Positions 1 through 7,313 of a stretch of 58,528 nt of DNA are shown here, piece by piece. The notes under the pieces are model-generated. The model was not told the DNA's origin and did not search any database. It saw only the letters and a program-made list of their open reading frames with translations. The position numbers and the translations under genes were made by a program. This stretch comes from Candidatus Borkfalkia stercoripullorum (lineage in GTDB: Bacteria > Bacillota > Clostridia > Christensenellales > Borkfalkiaceae), in NCBI GenBank assembly GCA_019119395.1, contig DWXC01000003.1, positions 1-58,528 on the forward strand, written 5' to 3'. The stretch's first letter is position 1, and every line of letters starts with the position of its first letter.

Positions 1-180
1 CTGTCAAAGAAAAAGACAGTTATTATTATTGCGCATACGCTTTCAATCGTGCGTAATGCAGATAAGATTTTGGTCGTTGATAACGGCAAAATAGCCGAGG
101 AAGGCACGCATGACGAATTGCTTGCCAAAAAGGGCAAATATGCAAATATGTGGGAGGCAGAGCAAAAGCTTATAAGCTAA
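1..180 (+). CDS. ABC transporter ATP-binding protein, C-terminal fragment
   Basis: Only the last 59 codons lie in the window; the start is off the left edge. The fragment has the H-loop of an ABC ATPase (AHTLS, His about residue 11), followed by the usual RNADKILVV strand and the EEGTHDELL tail typical of ABC exporters with fused membrane and nucleotide-binding domains (MsbA/LmrA type). It would power substrate export across the membrane. The ending GKYANMWEAEQK is typical of such exporters. The substrate cannot be inferred. A strong hairpin terminator follows 40 bp after the TAA stop. Confidence 0.85.
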   Translation: MSKKKTVIIIAHTLSIVRNADKILVVDNGKIAEEGTHDELLAKKGKYANMWEAEQKLIS

Positions 181-219
181 AAATCAAAAAATACGTCATT
201 AAATGATTACCAAATCAAG

Positions 220-273
220 CAAGTCGAAAAAAGAGTGCGAGTTCTTATGAACCCGCACTCTTTTTTCGACTTG
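220..273. terminator. Long bidirectional intrinsic terminator
   Basis: A 25-bp inverted repeat (220-244 against 249-273) has one mismatch and a 4-base loop (TTAT). The GC-rich core GAGTGCG/CGCACTC is flanked by A6 on the left and T6 on the right, so it can terminate transcription in both directions. It sits between the convergent ABC transporter (+) and SGNH hydrolase (-) genes. Confidence 0.9.
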
Positions 274-371
274 TCCTTATGGTGTATTCGTTTTTATTTT
301 ATTATTAGATTTTCTCTATCGAATACACCTTTTCGGGGCGGTTTTTTATTTGTTGAAAACGCCGTCGGGTT

Positions 372-1121
372 TTACGCCGTGCCTTCCGCGCGCCGCGGCG
401 AAGGCAGGCTTTCCGCCCGTCGCAATATGCATTCGGCAATGAGGTCGTGCCCGGCCTGGTTGGGGTGTATGCCGTCGTCGGACAGAAAGTCGAGCATGTC
501 CGGCTTCATCAGAAATTCCGTGCGGCAGTCGAAAAGGGGGAATCCGTTCGACAGCGCGGCTTTTGTGACGGCGTTGCTGTAACTTTCCTGATGCCGCGCG
601 ATATTCGTCACGTCTCCCGCGAAAAATTTCATCACTTCCGCGCCGTCCGCCCTTGCGGAGATCACGTTTTTGAAATACCGTTCCGAGCTGATCGGGGTGA
701 GATTGGTGAAAAACGCCCGTATGCCTGCCTTTTTCAGGGCGCGCGCGGTGTCGTCGAGCAGCTCTTCGAACAGGGGCAGGGGCGTGCGCGGCGTGTGATA
801 CGCAAACGGATCGCGCGCGACTTTTTCCCAGTCGTAATCGCAGTCGTTTCCTCCGAGGGAAAAGACGGCGACGTCGCCGTCTCCCGCGTTTTTGATGTAA
901 TCGGAAATGTATCCTTTTTCGACGCATTTGGCGAGGGTCATGCCGAACGCGGAACGGTTTTCGATCTCTATTCCGAGTGTTTGCGCGACGGTGTCGACGG
1001 CGCATCTGCCGATGCGCCTGACCTTGTTGCCTTCAAGGTATAGCCCTTTGGGGATCGAGTCTCCGAAAAGGGTCGCTTTCTCCTTTGCGTTCGTGCCCGT
1101 TCGGGCGATCCTGATTTGCAT
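372..1121 (-). CDS. SGNH/GDSL-family hydrolase (esterase/lipase-like)
   Basis: This 249-residue protein has the block motifs of SGNH hydrolases: GDS at residues 20-22 (Ser22 nucleophile), GGND near 90 (oxyanion hole) and DDGIHPNQAGH at 215-225 (catalytic Asp and His219). The family removes acyl or acetyl groups from lipids, sugars or cell-wall polymers. No signal peptide or membrane segment is seen, so it is probably cytoplasmic. The ATG at 1121 has an AGGAG Shine-Dalgarno 6 nt upstream. It converges on the ABC gene and shares its terminator. The substrate is unknown. Confidence 0.85.
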   Translation of the reverse strand: MQIRIARTGTNAKEKATLFGDSIPKGLYLEGNKVRRIGRCAVDTVAQTLGIEIENRSAFGMTLAKCVEKGYISDYIKNAGDGDVAVFSLGGNDCDYDWEKVARDPFAYHTPRTPLPLFEELLDDTARALKKAGIRAFFTNLTPISSERYFKNVISARADGAEVMKFFAGDVTNIARHQESYSNAVTKAALSNGFPLFDCRTEFLMKPDMLDFLSDDGIHPNQAGHDLIAECILRRAESLPSPRRAEGTA

Positions 1122-1282
1122 GGTTTTCTCCTTTTTGCCGCGTTTGGGCGGACGTTTTTTTGTTTCTGCGCGCGAGGGCCGTGCGGCGCGTGGCCTTTCT
1201 TCCGCGCCCGCGGGTTCGCCGTCTTTCGGTATGCGGAAGGGGCGGCCTTTGCCGCGGCGGCGCGCGTTCTTTTGTTTTCTTT

Positions 1283-1311
1283 ATCATAGCAGATCGCCGC
1301 GGGTATGTAAA
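1283..1311 (-). promoter_or_regulatory. Candidate sigma-A promoter for the SGNH hydrolase
   Basis: On the minus strand, TTTACA (1311-1306) and TATGAT (1288-1283) are separated by 17 bp. The predicted start is about 155 nt upstream of the ATG, leaving a GC-rich leader in which I recognise no known riboswitch. Confidence 0.5.
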
Positions 1312-1329
1312 TAAACTCGCGCGTGCCGG

Positions 1330-1369
1330 CGCTCTACCTTTCGCGGTGAGAAAAGTAGAGCGTTTTTTT
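1330..1369 (+). terminator. Hairpin plus T7, apparently an orphan terminator
   Basis: A 13-bp stem with one mismatch (1330-1342 against 1350-1362, core CGCTCTAC/GTAGAGCG) is followed by seven Ts on the plus strand. No plus-strand gene lies upstream of it; it is between the start of the SGNH gene (-) and the promoter of the XRE gene (+). The rest of the 1122-1480 gap holds only the two promoters. Confidence 0.6.
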
Positions 1370-1446
1370 GGACTCTACGCACGGTGGAGAGACCTTTTTT
1401 GCTTCAAATTTCTCCGAATTTTTACATGAAATGCATGCCGTACGCA

Positions 1447-1474
1447 TTGATTTGCGGGCAATTTGTGTTATAAT
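1447..1474 (+). promoter_or_regulatory. Sigma-A promoter giving a leaderless XRE-gene mRNA
   Basis: TTGATT (1447-1452) and a perfect TATAAT (1469-1474) are spaced 16 bp apart. The expected +1, 7 nt past the -10 box, is position 1481, which is the A of the ATG. Confidence 0.75.
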
Positions 1475-1480
1475 AAATAC

Positions 1481-2071
1481 ATGGATGATTGGAAAGCCGC
1501 GCTCGCGGAGAATCTCGTGCGGTGCCGCAAGGCGGCGGGCATGACCCAGCTCGAGGTCGCCGAAAAACTCAATTATTCGGATAAGGCCGTCTCCAAATGG
1601 GAGCGGGGCGAAGGGCTTCCCGACCTTTGCGTGCTCAAAGCGCTTTCCGAACTGTACGGGGTGTCGCTCGACTATTTCGTCACCGCCCACGCGGACGGCG
1701 AAGCGCCCCGCGGGAATGAGAGGAAGGAAGGGAAGCGCCGTCTCGTTTGGGCGCTGTGCGCCTGTGCCCTCGTATGGGTGGTCGCTACGGCGGTCTTTGC
1801 CCTTCTGGGCATTTTCAAAGTCGAAGGGGATATCTGGCTCTGCTTTGTTTTCGCCGCGCCCGTCACGTGCATCCTGCTCATCGTGTTCGCCGCGCTCTGG
1901 GGCGGGCGGTACCATGTGTTTGCCGCCGTCACGGGACTGATCTGGACGTGCGCGCTCGCTCTTTTTTTGAGCTGGCGCGCGGAAAATATCTGGCTGGTGT
2001 TCGTCGCGGCGGCACCGTTGGAAGTGCTTGCCTTATTCTGGTTTATTTTGCGCCCGAAAAAGTCAAAATAA
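1481..2071 (+). CDS. XRE-family regulator with C-terminal membrane domain
   Basis: The 196-residue protein begins with a helix-turn-helix of the XRE/Cro type (about residues 9-62; the MTQLEVAEKLNYSDKAVSKW stretch is the DNA-reading core), then a charged linker and four predicted membrane helices (about 85-195). It is likely a membrane-tethered transcription regulator; the target genes are unknown. ATG 1481 was chosen because the HTH begins right after it. An upstream in-frame TTG (1463) would lie inside the -10 box. There is no Shine-Dalgarno, consistent with a leaderless transcript. The next gene, alr, has its own promoter, so the two are not obligately co-transcribed. Confidence 0.85.
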   Translation: MDDWKAALAENLVRCRKAAGMTQLEVAEKLNYSDKAVSKWERGEGLPDLCVLKALSELYGVSLDYFVTAHADGEAPRGNERKEGKRRLVWALCACALVWVVATAVFALLGIFKVEGDIWLCFVFAAPVTCILLIVFAALWGGRYHVFAAVTGLIWTCALALFLSWRAENIWLVFVAAAPLEVLALFWFILRPKKSK

Positions 2072-2100
2072 TTGCAAAACGCACGTATCTGTGCTATAAT
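2072..2100 (+). promoter_or_regulatory. Sigma-A promoter of alr
   Basis: TTGCAA (2072-2077), a 17-bp spacer and TATAAT (2095-2100) begin directly after the stop codon of the XRE gene. The leader to the alr ATG is about 76 nt. It contains CCCGCA copies at 2121 and 2141 that could pair with TGCGGG (2169-2174), which overlaps the Shine-Dalgarno. Confidence 0.8.
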
Positions 2101-2182
2101 TTTTATCGGACGCGCGTTTGCCCGCACTTTTTGATCCGTTCCCGCATAAAATGGATATTAAATTCGTTTGCGGGAGGGCGTC

Positions 2183-3199
2183 ATGCAGCAGAACAGGGCG
2201 GTCATCCGTCTCGATCATATCAGGGAAAACGCGAAAATTCTGCGCAGGGCGGCGGATGCGAAGCTGTGCGCGGTCGTCAAGGCTGACGGGTACGGCCACG
2301 GCGCGGCGGAAACCGCGCGGGCCCTCGCGGGCGTTGCGGACATGTTCGCCGTAGCGCTCGTCGACGAAGGCGCATGTCTACGGCTTTCCTGTCCGGCCGA
2401 TATTCTCGTACTCGTTCCGCCTCTTTCGGAGGAAGAAGCGTTGCGCGGCGTCGCGTCCGGGCTGATCTTTACCGTCGGCGACGCGGCCGACTGCGCTCTC
2501 GTTTCCCGCGCGGCGGAAAAACTGGGCAAAACGGCGCGCTGCCATCTCAAGGTCAATACGGGCATGAACCGTTTCGGCTTCGACTTGACAGGTTTTTCGG
2601 CTTTCTGCAAGTCGCGAAAGCCGCGGAACGTGCGCATCGAGGGGATATTCTCCCACTTTTATATGCCCGAAAACGCGGAAGTCACAAAAAATCAGTTCGT
2701 CCGTTTTCAGCTTTTTTGCGATCTTGCGGAAAACGCGTTCGGCGGGTTGGTCAAACATATCGCCGCGACGGGCGGTCTGCTTGCGGACGGGCGCTACGCG
2801 CTGGACATGGTTCGCCCGGGAATCGGGCTGTACGGGTATCTTCCGCACGGCTTTGCGGGGGCGCTCCCGCTGAAAAAGGCGATGCGCGTCTATTCGAGCG
2901 CGGTCTGCAGCCGCCGTTTCGGGAGCGGCGGTGCGGGTTACGGCGCGTATGCGGGCGGTGCGGGTTCGTGGCTGACCGCGGTGCGGTGCGGCTATGCCGA
3001 CGGCTTTTTCCGGCGCGGCGGCATCGGCAACGTCAACAGTTTGTGCATGGACGCGTTTCTTTATCCCCAAAAAAAGGAAAAATACGGGGAGGTCTGCGTG
3101 CTTTCGGATGCGGACGCATATGCGGAGGCGAACGGCACGATCTCTTACGAAGCGCTCGTGAACGCGGGCAAAAGGGCGGTCAAAATCTATGTCGGATGA
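2183..3199 (+). CDS. alr: Alanine racemase
   Basis: A PLP enzyme converting L- to D-alanine for peptidoglycan. The N-terminal TIM barrel carries the cofactor lysine in VVKADGYGHG (Lys33), and the C-terminal domain has the GAGYGAY motif that supplies the second catalytic tyrosine. At 338 residues it is somewhat shorter than the usual 370-390. ATG 2183 was chosen because GGGAGG lies at 2172-2177; a TTG at 2168 is in frame but would overlap that ribosome site. It overlaps the next gene by 11 bp, so translation is probably coupled. Confidence 0.93.
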   Translation: MQQNRAVIRLDHIRENAKILRRAADAKLCAVVKADGYGHGAAETARALAGVADMFAVALVDEGACLRLSCPADILVLVPPLSEEEALRGVASGLIFTVGDAADCALVSRAAEKLGKTARCHLKVNTGMNRFGFDLTGFSAFCKSRKPRNVRIEGIFSHFYMPENAEVTKNQFVRFQLFCDLAENAFGGLVKHIAATGGLLADGRYALDMVRPGIGLYGYLPHGFAGALPLKKAMRVYSSAVCSRRFGSGGAGYGAYAGGAGSWLTAVRCGYADGFFRRGGIGNVNSLCMDAFLYPQKKEKYGEVCVLSDADAYAEANGTISYEALVNAGKRAVKIYVG

Positions 3200-3746
3200 C
3201 GTCGCGCGGCAAAAGTCCGCGCTCAGGGAACTCATGAAGGCGCGCCGCCGTGCATGTACGGACAGGCCCGCTCGCGACGGGGAGATATTTGCGCGTTTTT
3301 TTGCGCTTCCGCAAGCGCGGAGCGCCGCCTCTTATTTTTTGTATAACGCCTTTTCCCACGAAGCGGCGACCCGCGCGATCGCTTTGCGGCTTCTGCATGA
3401 GGGGAAAGAAGTATATTTTCCACGCACGCGGGGCAAAGAGATGCATGCCGTCCGCTTTTATGAAGGACAGGCCCTGCAAAAGGGCGCGTTCGGCATCGAA
3501 GAGCCGCAGGGCGAACCGTACTTCGGAAAAATAGAAGTCTGCGTGCTGCCGCTTTTGGCGGCGGACACGGATTTTTTCCGCCTCGGTTACGGCGGCGGGT
3601 ATTACGACAGATTCCTGTCGGACAGAAATATTTATAAAATCGGGCTGTGTTACGATTTTCAGCTCGTCGATAAAGTCCCCCGCGAGCCGCACGATGCCGT
3701 GCTGGACGCGCTCGTGACGGACAAGCGCACGCTCGTGCGCAGATAA
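3189..3746 (+). CDS. 5-formyltetrahydrofolate cyclo-ligase
   Basis: This enzyme uses ATP to convert 5-formyl-THF to 5,10-methenyl-THF, returning stored folate to the one-carbon pool used by PurN and AICAR transformylase. The 185-residue length is normal. The family signature LGYGGGYYDR is present at about residues 133-142, with the N-terminal Arg/Lys-rich helix (REL-KARRR) that binds nucleotide. It starts inside the end of alr. Common symbols are fthC, ygfA or mthfs. Confidence 0.92.
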   Translation: MSDDVARQKSALRELMKARRRACTDRPARDGEIFARFFALPQARSAASYFLYNAFSHEAATRAIALRLLHEGKEVYFPRTRGKEMHAVRFYEGQALQKGAFGIEEPQGEPYFGKIEVCVLPLLAADTDFFRLGYGGGYYDRFLSDRNIYKIGLCYDFQLVDKVPREPHDAVLDALVTDKRTLVRR

Positions 3747-3757
3747 CAGGAGGAAAC

Positions 3758-4375
3758 ATGGAAAAAACAAAAAGCGGGCCGATATGGAGCGTGATAGAAT
3801 ATGCGCGGCGGGCGGTCACGCCTTTCGTCATCAATCTGATGTTCGGCATGACGATGTTCGCGTGCGCGGCGATCAAAAACGACGAGGCGCGCATCATCCT
3901 TTCGTATTTGCTTCTCGTACTCACGTACATCGCGTCCTTTGTGCTCATCCGTACCATGGGCGAAAACGCTTATAAAATGAAAGTCGCGGGGGAAAGGAAG
4001 CGCAAGGGACAGCCTTTGGGGCTGACCGATTCGAAGGATGCGTATTGGCCCGCGAAGGAATACCGCGGATACAAGGGCTTCGTCATCGGCGCGGTCGTCA
4101 GCCTGATCCCGATCGTTTTTATCGTGATCGACGCTGCGGCGGGCGTTTCGGGCGTGCGCGTCGCGTGCGCGATGCTCGCCGGGTGGGCGTTCTTCCCTCC
4201 GGTCGTGATATCGACTTCGGCAAACATTCTTTTTTCGCTCATTCCCTGCGCGATCCAGATCGTCGTGGCGGGCGTGGCTTACATCATGGGCGGCAATAAA
4301 GAGAAACTCCGCCAGTTCGCCCTCGAACAGCGCGAAGCGGACGTCTCCAAAGCCAAAGGGGAGAAAAAACGTTGA
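3758..4375 (+). CDS. Multi-pass membrane protein of unknown function
   Basis: This 205-residue protein has about five hydrophobic segments: two near residues 20-70, then an Arg/Lys-rich cytoplasmic loop, then three from about 108 to 185. The C-terminus is charged (EKLRQFALEQREADVSKAKGEKKR). I do not recognise a family. It has a good AGGAGG ribosome site, and its stop overlaps the rsmD start, so it is translationally coupled to rsmD. Its placement between folate and rRNA-modification genes does not define a role. Confidence 0.8.
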   Translation: MEKTKSGPIWSVIEYARRAVTPFVINLMFGMTMFACAAIKNDEARIILSYLLLVLTYIASFVLIRTMGENAYKMKVAGERKRKGQPLGLTDSKDAYWPAKEYRGYKGFVIGAVVSLIPIVFIVIDAAAGVSGVRVACAMLAGWAFFPPVVISTSANILFSLIPCAIQIVVAGVAYIMGGNKEKLRQFALEQREADVSKAKGEKKR

Positions 4376-4899
4376 GGATCATCGGCGGAAAATACAGGGG
4401 CAAAGCGCTCGCCGCGTTTAAAGGGCGCGATATCCGCCCCACGGCGGACAGGGTGAAAGAATCGCTGTTCAACATCCTTGCGCCCGAGATCAGCGGCGCG
4501 AACGTCCTCGATCTCTTTGCCGGCAGCGGCAGCGTGGGGCTGGAAGCCATATCGCGCGGCGCGGATTACGTCGTATTCAACGACGTTTCCAAGGAAAGCC
4601 TCGCCGTCCTGCGCAAAAACTGCACGGCTTTGAAAGTCGAGCCGAAAATCTATAACCTCGATTACCGGGAGTTGCTTTCGACGATCGACGTCACCTTCGA
4701 CGTCATATTCATCGACCCGCCTTACAAAAGCGGGTTCGGGAGAGACGCGCTCGGCATCATCGCAAAGCGTTCGCTGCTCAATACGGGCGGCGTCGCGGTG
4801 TTTGAAAGCGACCGTCCCTTCGAAGGGGACGCCGGCCTCGTCAAATACGACGAAAGGAAGTACGGTTCTACCTATCTCACCTTTTTTTCGCCGGATTGA
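4372..4899 (+). CDS. rsmD: 16S rRNA (guanine966-N2)-methyltransferase
   Basis: An S-adenosylmethionine-dependent methyltransferase acting on the 30S subunit. The 175-residue protein opens with the family hallmark MRIIGGKYRGK and the RPTADRVKESLFN motif, then has the SAM-binding LDLFAGSGSVGLEA stretch (about 46-60) and the catalytic DPPY motif (about 115-118). The start is TTG 4372, overlapping the TGA of the preceding gene (TTGA). With coaD downstream and ylbJ nearby it forms the ylbH-ylbI-ylbJ neighbourhood of Bacillota. Confidence 0.94.
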   Translation: MRIIGGKYRGKALAAFKGRDIRPTADRVKESLFNILAPEISGANVLDLFAGSGSVGLEAISRGADYVVFNDVSKESLAVLRKNCTALKVEPKIYNLDYRELLSTIDVTFDVIFIDPPYKSGFGRDALGIIAKRSLLNTGGVAVFESDRPFEGDAGLVKYDERKYGSTYLTFFSPD

Positions 4900-4936
4900 G
4901 AAAGGAGAAGCGCTTTGCGCAAACGGGAGGAACGCA

Positions 4937-5431
4937 ATGAAAAGATGTCTGTTTGCGGGCACGTTCGACCCGCCCACGCTCGGGCATAAAGACGTGGTGA
5001 TGAAGTGCCTCGAGATCTTCGACGAGGTGATCGTCGCCATCCTCATCAATCCGAACAAAAAGCCGCTCTTTTCCGAAGAAGAGCGCCTTTGCATGCTGAA
5101 AAAGGTGTTCGCGGCTTACCCGAACGTGCGCGTCCTTTCTTACGACGGCCTTACGGTAGACCTTCTCCGCAGGGAGGGGGTGCGTTTTTACGTGCGCGGC
5201 ATACGCAACGGCACCGATTACGATTACGAGGCGCAGCTCAACTATATCAACGTGGACATGTATAAGGAAATGATCACCGTTTTTCTGCCCACGCGCCAGG
5301 AATTTCTGCATATCAGTTCGGGGCTGGTCAAAGACGCGCTCCGTTTCAATAAAGACGTGGACAGATATGTGCCCGAAGAGATCAGGGGGGATCTGAAGAA
5401 ATTCTTGCAGGAGAAAAAGAAAGATGTTTAA
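4937..5431 (+). CDS. coaD: Phosphopantetheine adenylyltransferase
   Basis: Adenylates 4'-phosphopantetheine to dephospho-CoA, the penultimate step of coenzyme A synthesis. The 164-residue length is typical. Nucleotidyltransferase motifs are GTFDPPTLGH at residues 8-17, RGIRNGTDYDYE near 89-100 and HISSGLVK near 125-132. ATG 4937 follows a GGGAGG ribosome site; an open frame extends upstream to 4802 but lacks family similarity. It overlaps the next gene by 8 bp. Confidence 0.95.
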   Translation: MKRCLFAGTFDPPTLGHKDVVMKCLEIFDEVIVAILINPNKKPLFSEEERLCMLKKVFAAYPNVRVLSYDGLTVDLLRREGVRFYVRGIRNGTDYDYEAQLNYINVDMYKEMITVFLPTRQEFLHISSGLVKDALRFNKDVDRYVPEEIRGDLKKFLQEKKKDV

Positions 5432-6449
5432 CAGAGAAGAAAAGATCCCCGAAGCGGAAGAGATCCTCGCGGAGTATCCTCTTCCCGACGATCTGAAAAA
5501 GATCAAGGCCGAGCGCGACGCGCTCGCTTCCGCGGTCATCCGCGGAGAAACGGACAAATTGCTCGTCATCGTCGGGCCTTGTTCCGCGCACGAGAGCAAA
5601 CCCGTGCTGGATTACGTCGAACGGCTGGGCAGGCTCAACGAAAAGGTCAAGGACAGGCTCGTGCTCGTCCCGCGCATCTATACGAACAAGCCCCGTACCA
5701 AGGGGGTGGGGTATAAGGGTATGTTCACCCAGCCCGACCCCAAAAGCCGCGAGGATATCCTCAAAGGCATCCTTACCATCCGAAAACTCAACATCGACGC
5801 GATCGGCGTGAGCGGGCTTTCCGCCGCGGACGAAATGCTGTACCCCGAAAATTACGCTTACATGGAAGATCTGCTCACATACGTCGCGGTGGGCGCGCGT
5901 TCGAGCGAAAACCAGATGCACCGCCTCATTTCCAGCGGCATCGATCTTCCTGTCGGCATCAAAAATCCGATGAGCGGCTCGATCCCTGTTCTCATCAATT
6001 CCATATACGCGGCGCAGAGCGGCGGGCAGGTGTTCAAATACCAGGGATGGCAGGTGCGCACCACGGGCAACAAGCTCGCGCACGCGGTGCTGCGCGGCGC
6101 GGTGGACGGGTACGGCAACGACATCCCGAACTTCCATTACGAAACGGTGATGAAGGTCATCGAAAGCTATTCCAAAACCGGGCTGGAAAACCCCGCGATC
6201 ATCATCGACACCAACCACTCCAATTCGGGCAAACAGTACAAACAGCAGATCCGCATCGTGGAGGAAGCCCTCAACAACCGCCTGTACGACAAGGATTTCA
6301 AGAAATACGTCAAGGGATTCATGATCGAAAGCTTCCTCGAAGAGGGAAATCAGAAAGAGGACATCGTGTACGGCAAGTCGATCACCGACGCCTGCCTCGG
6401 CTGGGCGGATACCGAACGGCTCATCCTCGACGTCGCAAATAAAGTCTAA
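5424..6449 (+). CDS. 3-deoxy-7-phosphoheptulonate (DAHP) synthase, class I
   Basis: Condenses phosphoenolpyruvate and erythrose 4-phosphate, the first step of the shikimate pathway. The 341-residue length fits the AroF/G/H (I-alpha) group. Visible motifs are VIVGPCSAH (about 47-55), the KPRT phosphoenolpyruvate-binding loop (about 90-93), GARSSENQ (the usual form is GARTTESQ) and IIDTNHSNSGK for metal binding. It starts inside coaD and is followed by prephenate dehydratase, so the first and late steps of phenylalanine synthesis sit together. Which end product inhibits it cannot be judged by eye. Confidence 0.93.
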   Translation: MFNREEKIPEAEEILAEYPLPDDLKKIKAERDALASAVIRGETDKLLVIVGPCSAHESKPVLDYVERLGRLNEKVKDRLVLVPRIYTNKPRTKGVGYKGMFTQPDPKSREDILKGILTIRKLNIDAIGVSGLSAADEMLYPENYAYMEDLLTYVAVGARSSENQMHRLISSGIDLPVGIKNPMSGSIPVLINSIYAAQSGGQVFKYQGWQVRTTGNKLAHAVLRGAVDGYGNDIPNFHYETVMKVIESYSKTGLENPAIIIDTNHSNSGKQYKQQIRIVEEALNNRLYDKDFKKYVKGFMIESFLEEGNQKEDIVYGKSITDACLGWADTERLILDVANKV

Positions 6450-6465
6450 ACGGTCGGAGGCGCGC

Positions 6466-7263
6466 ATGAAAGTTTCTTATCTCGGCCCGGACGGCAGTTA
6501 CAGTTCCCTCGCCTCGCGCGCGCTCGTGCCCGGGGCGGAGCTTGTCCCGTGCAAAAGTTTTTACGAAGCGGCGGAAAAATTAAAATCGGGCGAAACGCAT
6601 TACGCTGTCCTGCCCGTCGAAAACACGCTGCAGGGCGCGGTCACGCAAAACCTCGATCTTCTGTATGCGAACCCCGGGCTTTACGCCGTAAAGGAATACC
6701 TTCTGAAGATCGAACACCGCCTCATCGCGAAAAACGGCGCGCGCCTTTCCGGCATCGGGCGGGTGTTTTCGCATCAGCAGGCGATCCTGCAATGCGGCAG
6801 GTTTCTGGCGGAAAACCTTTCGGGCGCGCACGTCGTCTATACCGATTCGACAGCCGAAGGGGTCTCGCACGTCGAGAACATGACGGACGCGGCGATCGTC
6901 GGCGCGCACGTGCGCGCGGAGGGCTTTTCCTTCCTGACCGGAAACATCGCGGACGAGAAGAAAAATTATACCCATTTTCTGCTCGTGGCGAACGGTGAAG
7001 GCGAACTGCCCGCGCACTCATCCCGCATATATTTTGCGGCGACCTGCCCGCACGAACCGGGGTCTCTTCTCAAAATGCTGCAAATTCTGGCGGCGTTCGA
7101 TTTCAATATGACGAAGATCGAGTCGCGGCCGATCAAAAATTCCCCGGGCGAATACTGCTTTTTCATCGAATTCGAAGGGGACAGGGCTGCGGACGACGTG
7201 CGCGTCGTGCTTGCGCGGCTCAAAGCCTATACGAAAAATTTCAACCTTTTGGGCTGTTACTGA
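6466..7263 (+). CDS. pheA: Prephenate dehydratase with C-terminal ACT domain
   Basis: Converts prephenate to phenylpyruvate. The 265-residue protein has the catalytic domain (about 1-180; LGPDGSYS, VENTLQGAV, FSHQQAILQC, DSTAEGV) and an ACT regulatory domain (about 190-265; HEPGSLLKML and the phenylalanine-binding ESRP). The catalytic TRF motif reads T169-H170-F171, so the threonine is kept but the arginine is replaced. There is no chorismate mutase domain, so that activity must be encoded elsewhere. RBS CGGAGG precedes the ATG; it lies 16 bp after the DAHP synthase gene. Confidence 0.92.
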   Translation: MKVSYLGPDGSYSSLASRALVPGAELVPCKSFYEAAEKLKSGETHYAVLPVENTLQGAVTQNLDLLYANPGLYAVKEYLLKIEHRLIAKNGARLSGIGRVFSHQQAILQCGRFLAENLSGAHVVYTDSTAEGVSHVENMTDAAIVGAHVRAEGFSFLTGNIADEKKNYTHFLLVANGEGELPAHSSRIYFAATCPHEPGSLLKMLQILAAFDFNMTKIESRPIKNSPGEYCFFIEFEGDRAADDVRVVLARLKAYTKNFNLLGCY

Positions 7264-7264
7264 A

Positions 7265-7295
7265 AAGCGCCTTGCGCGTCCTCCGCGCGGCGCTT
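7265..7295. terminator. Hairpin between convergent pheA and ylbJ
   Basis: AAGCGCC (7265-7271) pairs with GGCGCTT (7289-7295), and GCGCG/CGCGC continues the stem past a 2-nt bulge. The following T-run is weak (GCCCTTTATT). It could serve both convergent genes. Confidence 0.5.
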
Positions 7296-7313
7296 GCCCT
7301 TTATTCGGGGCAT

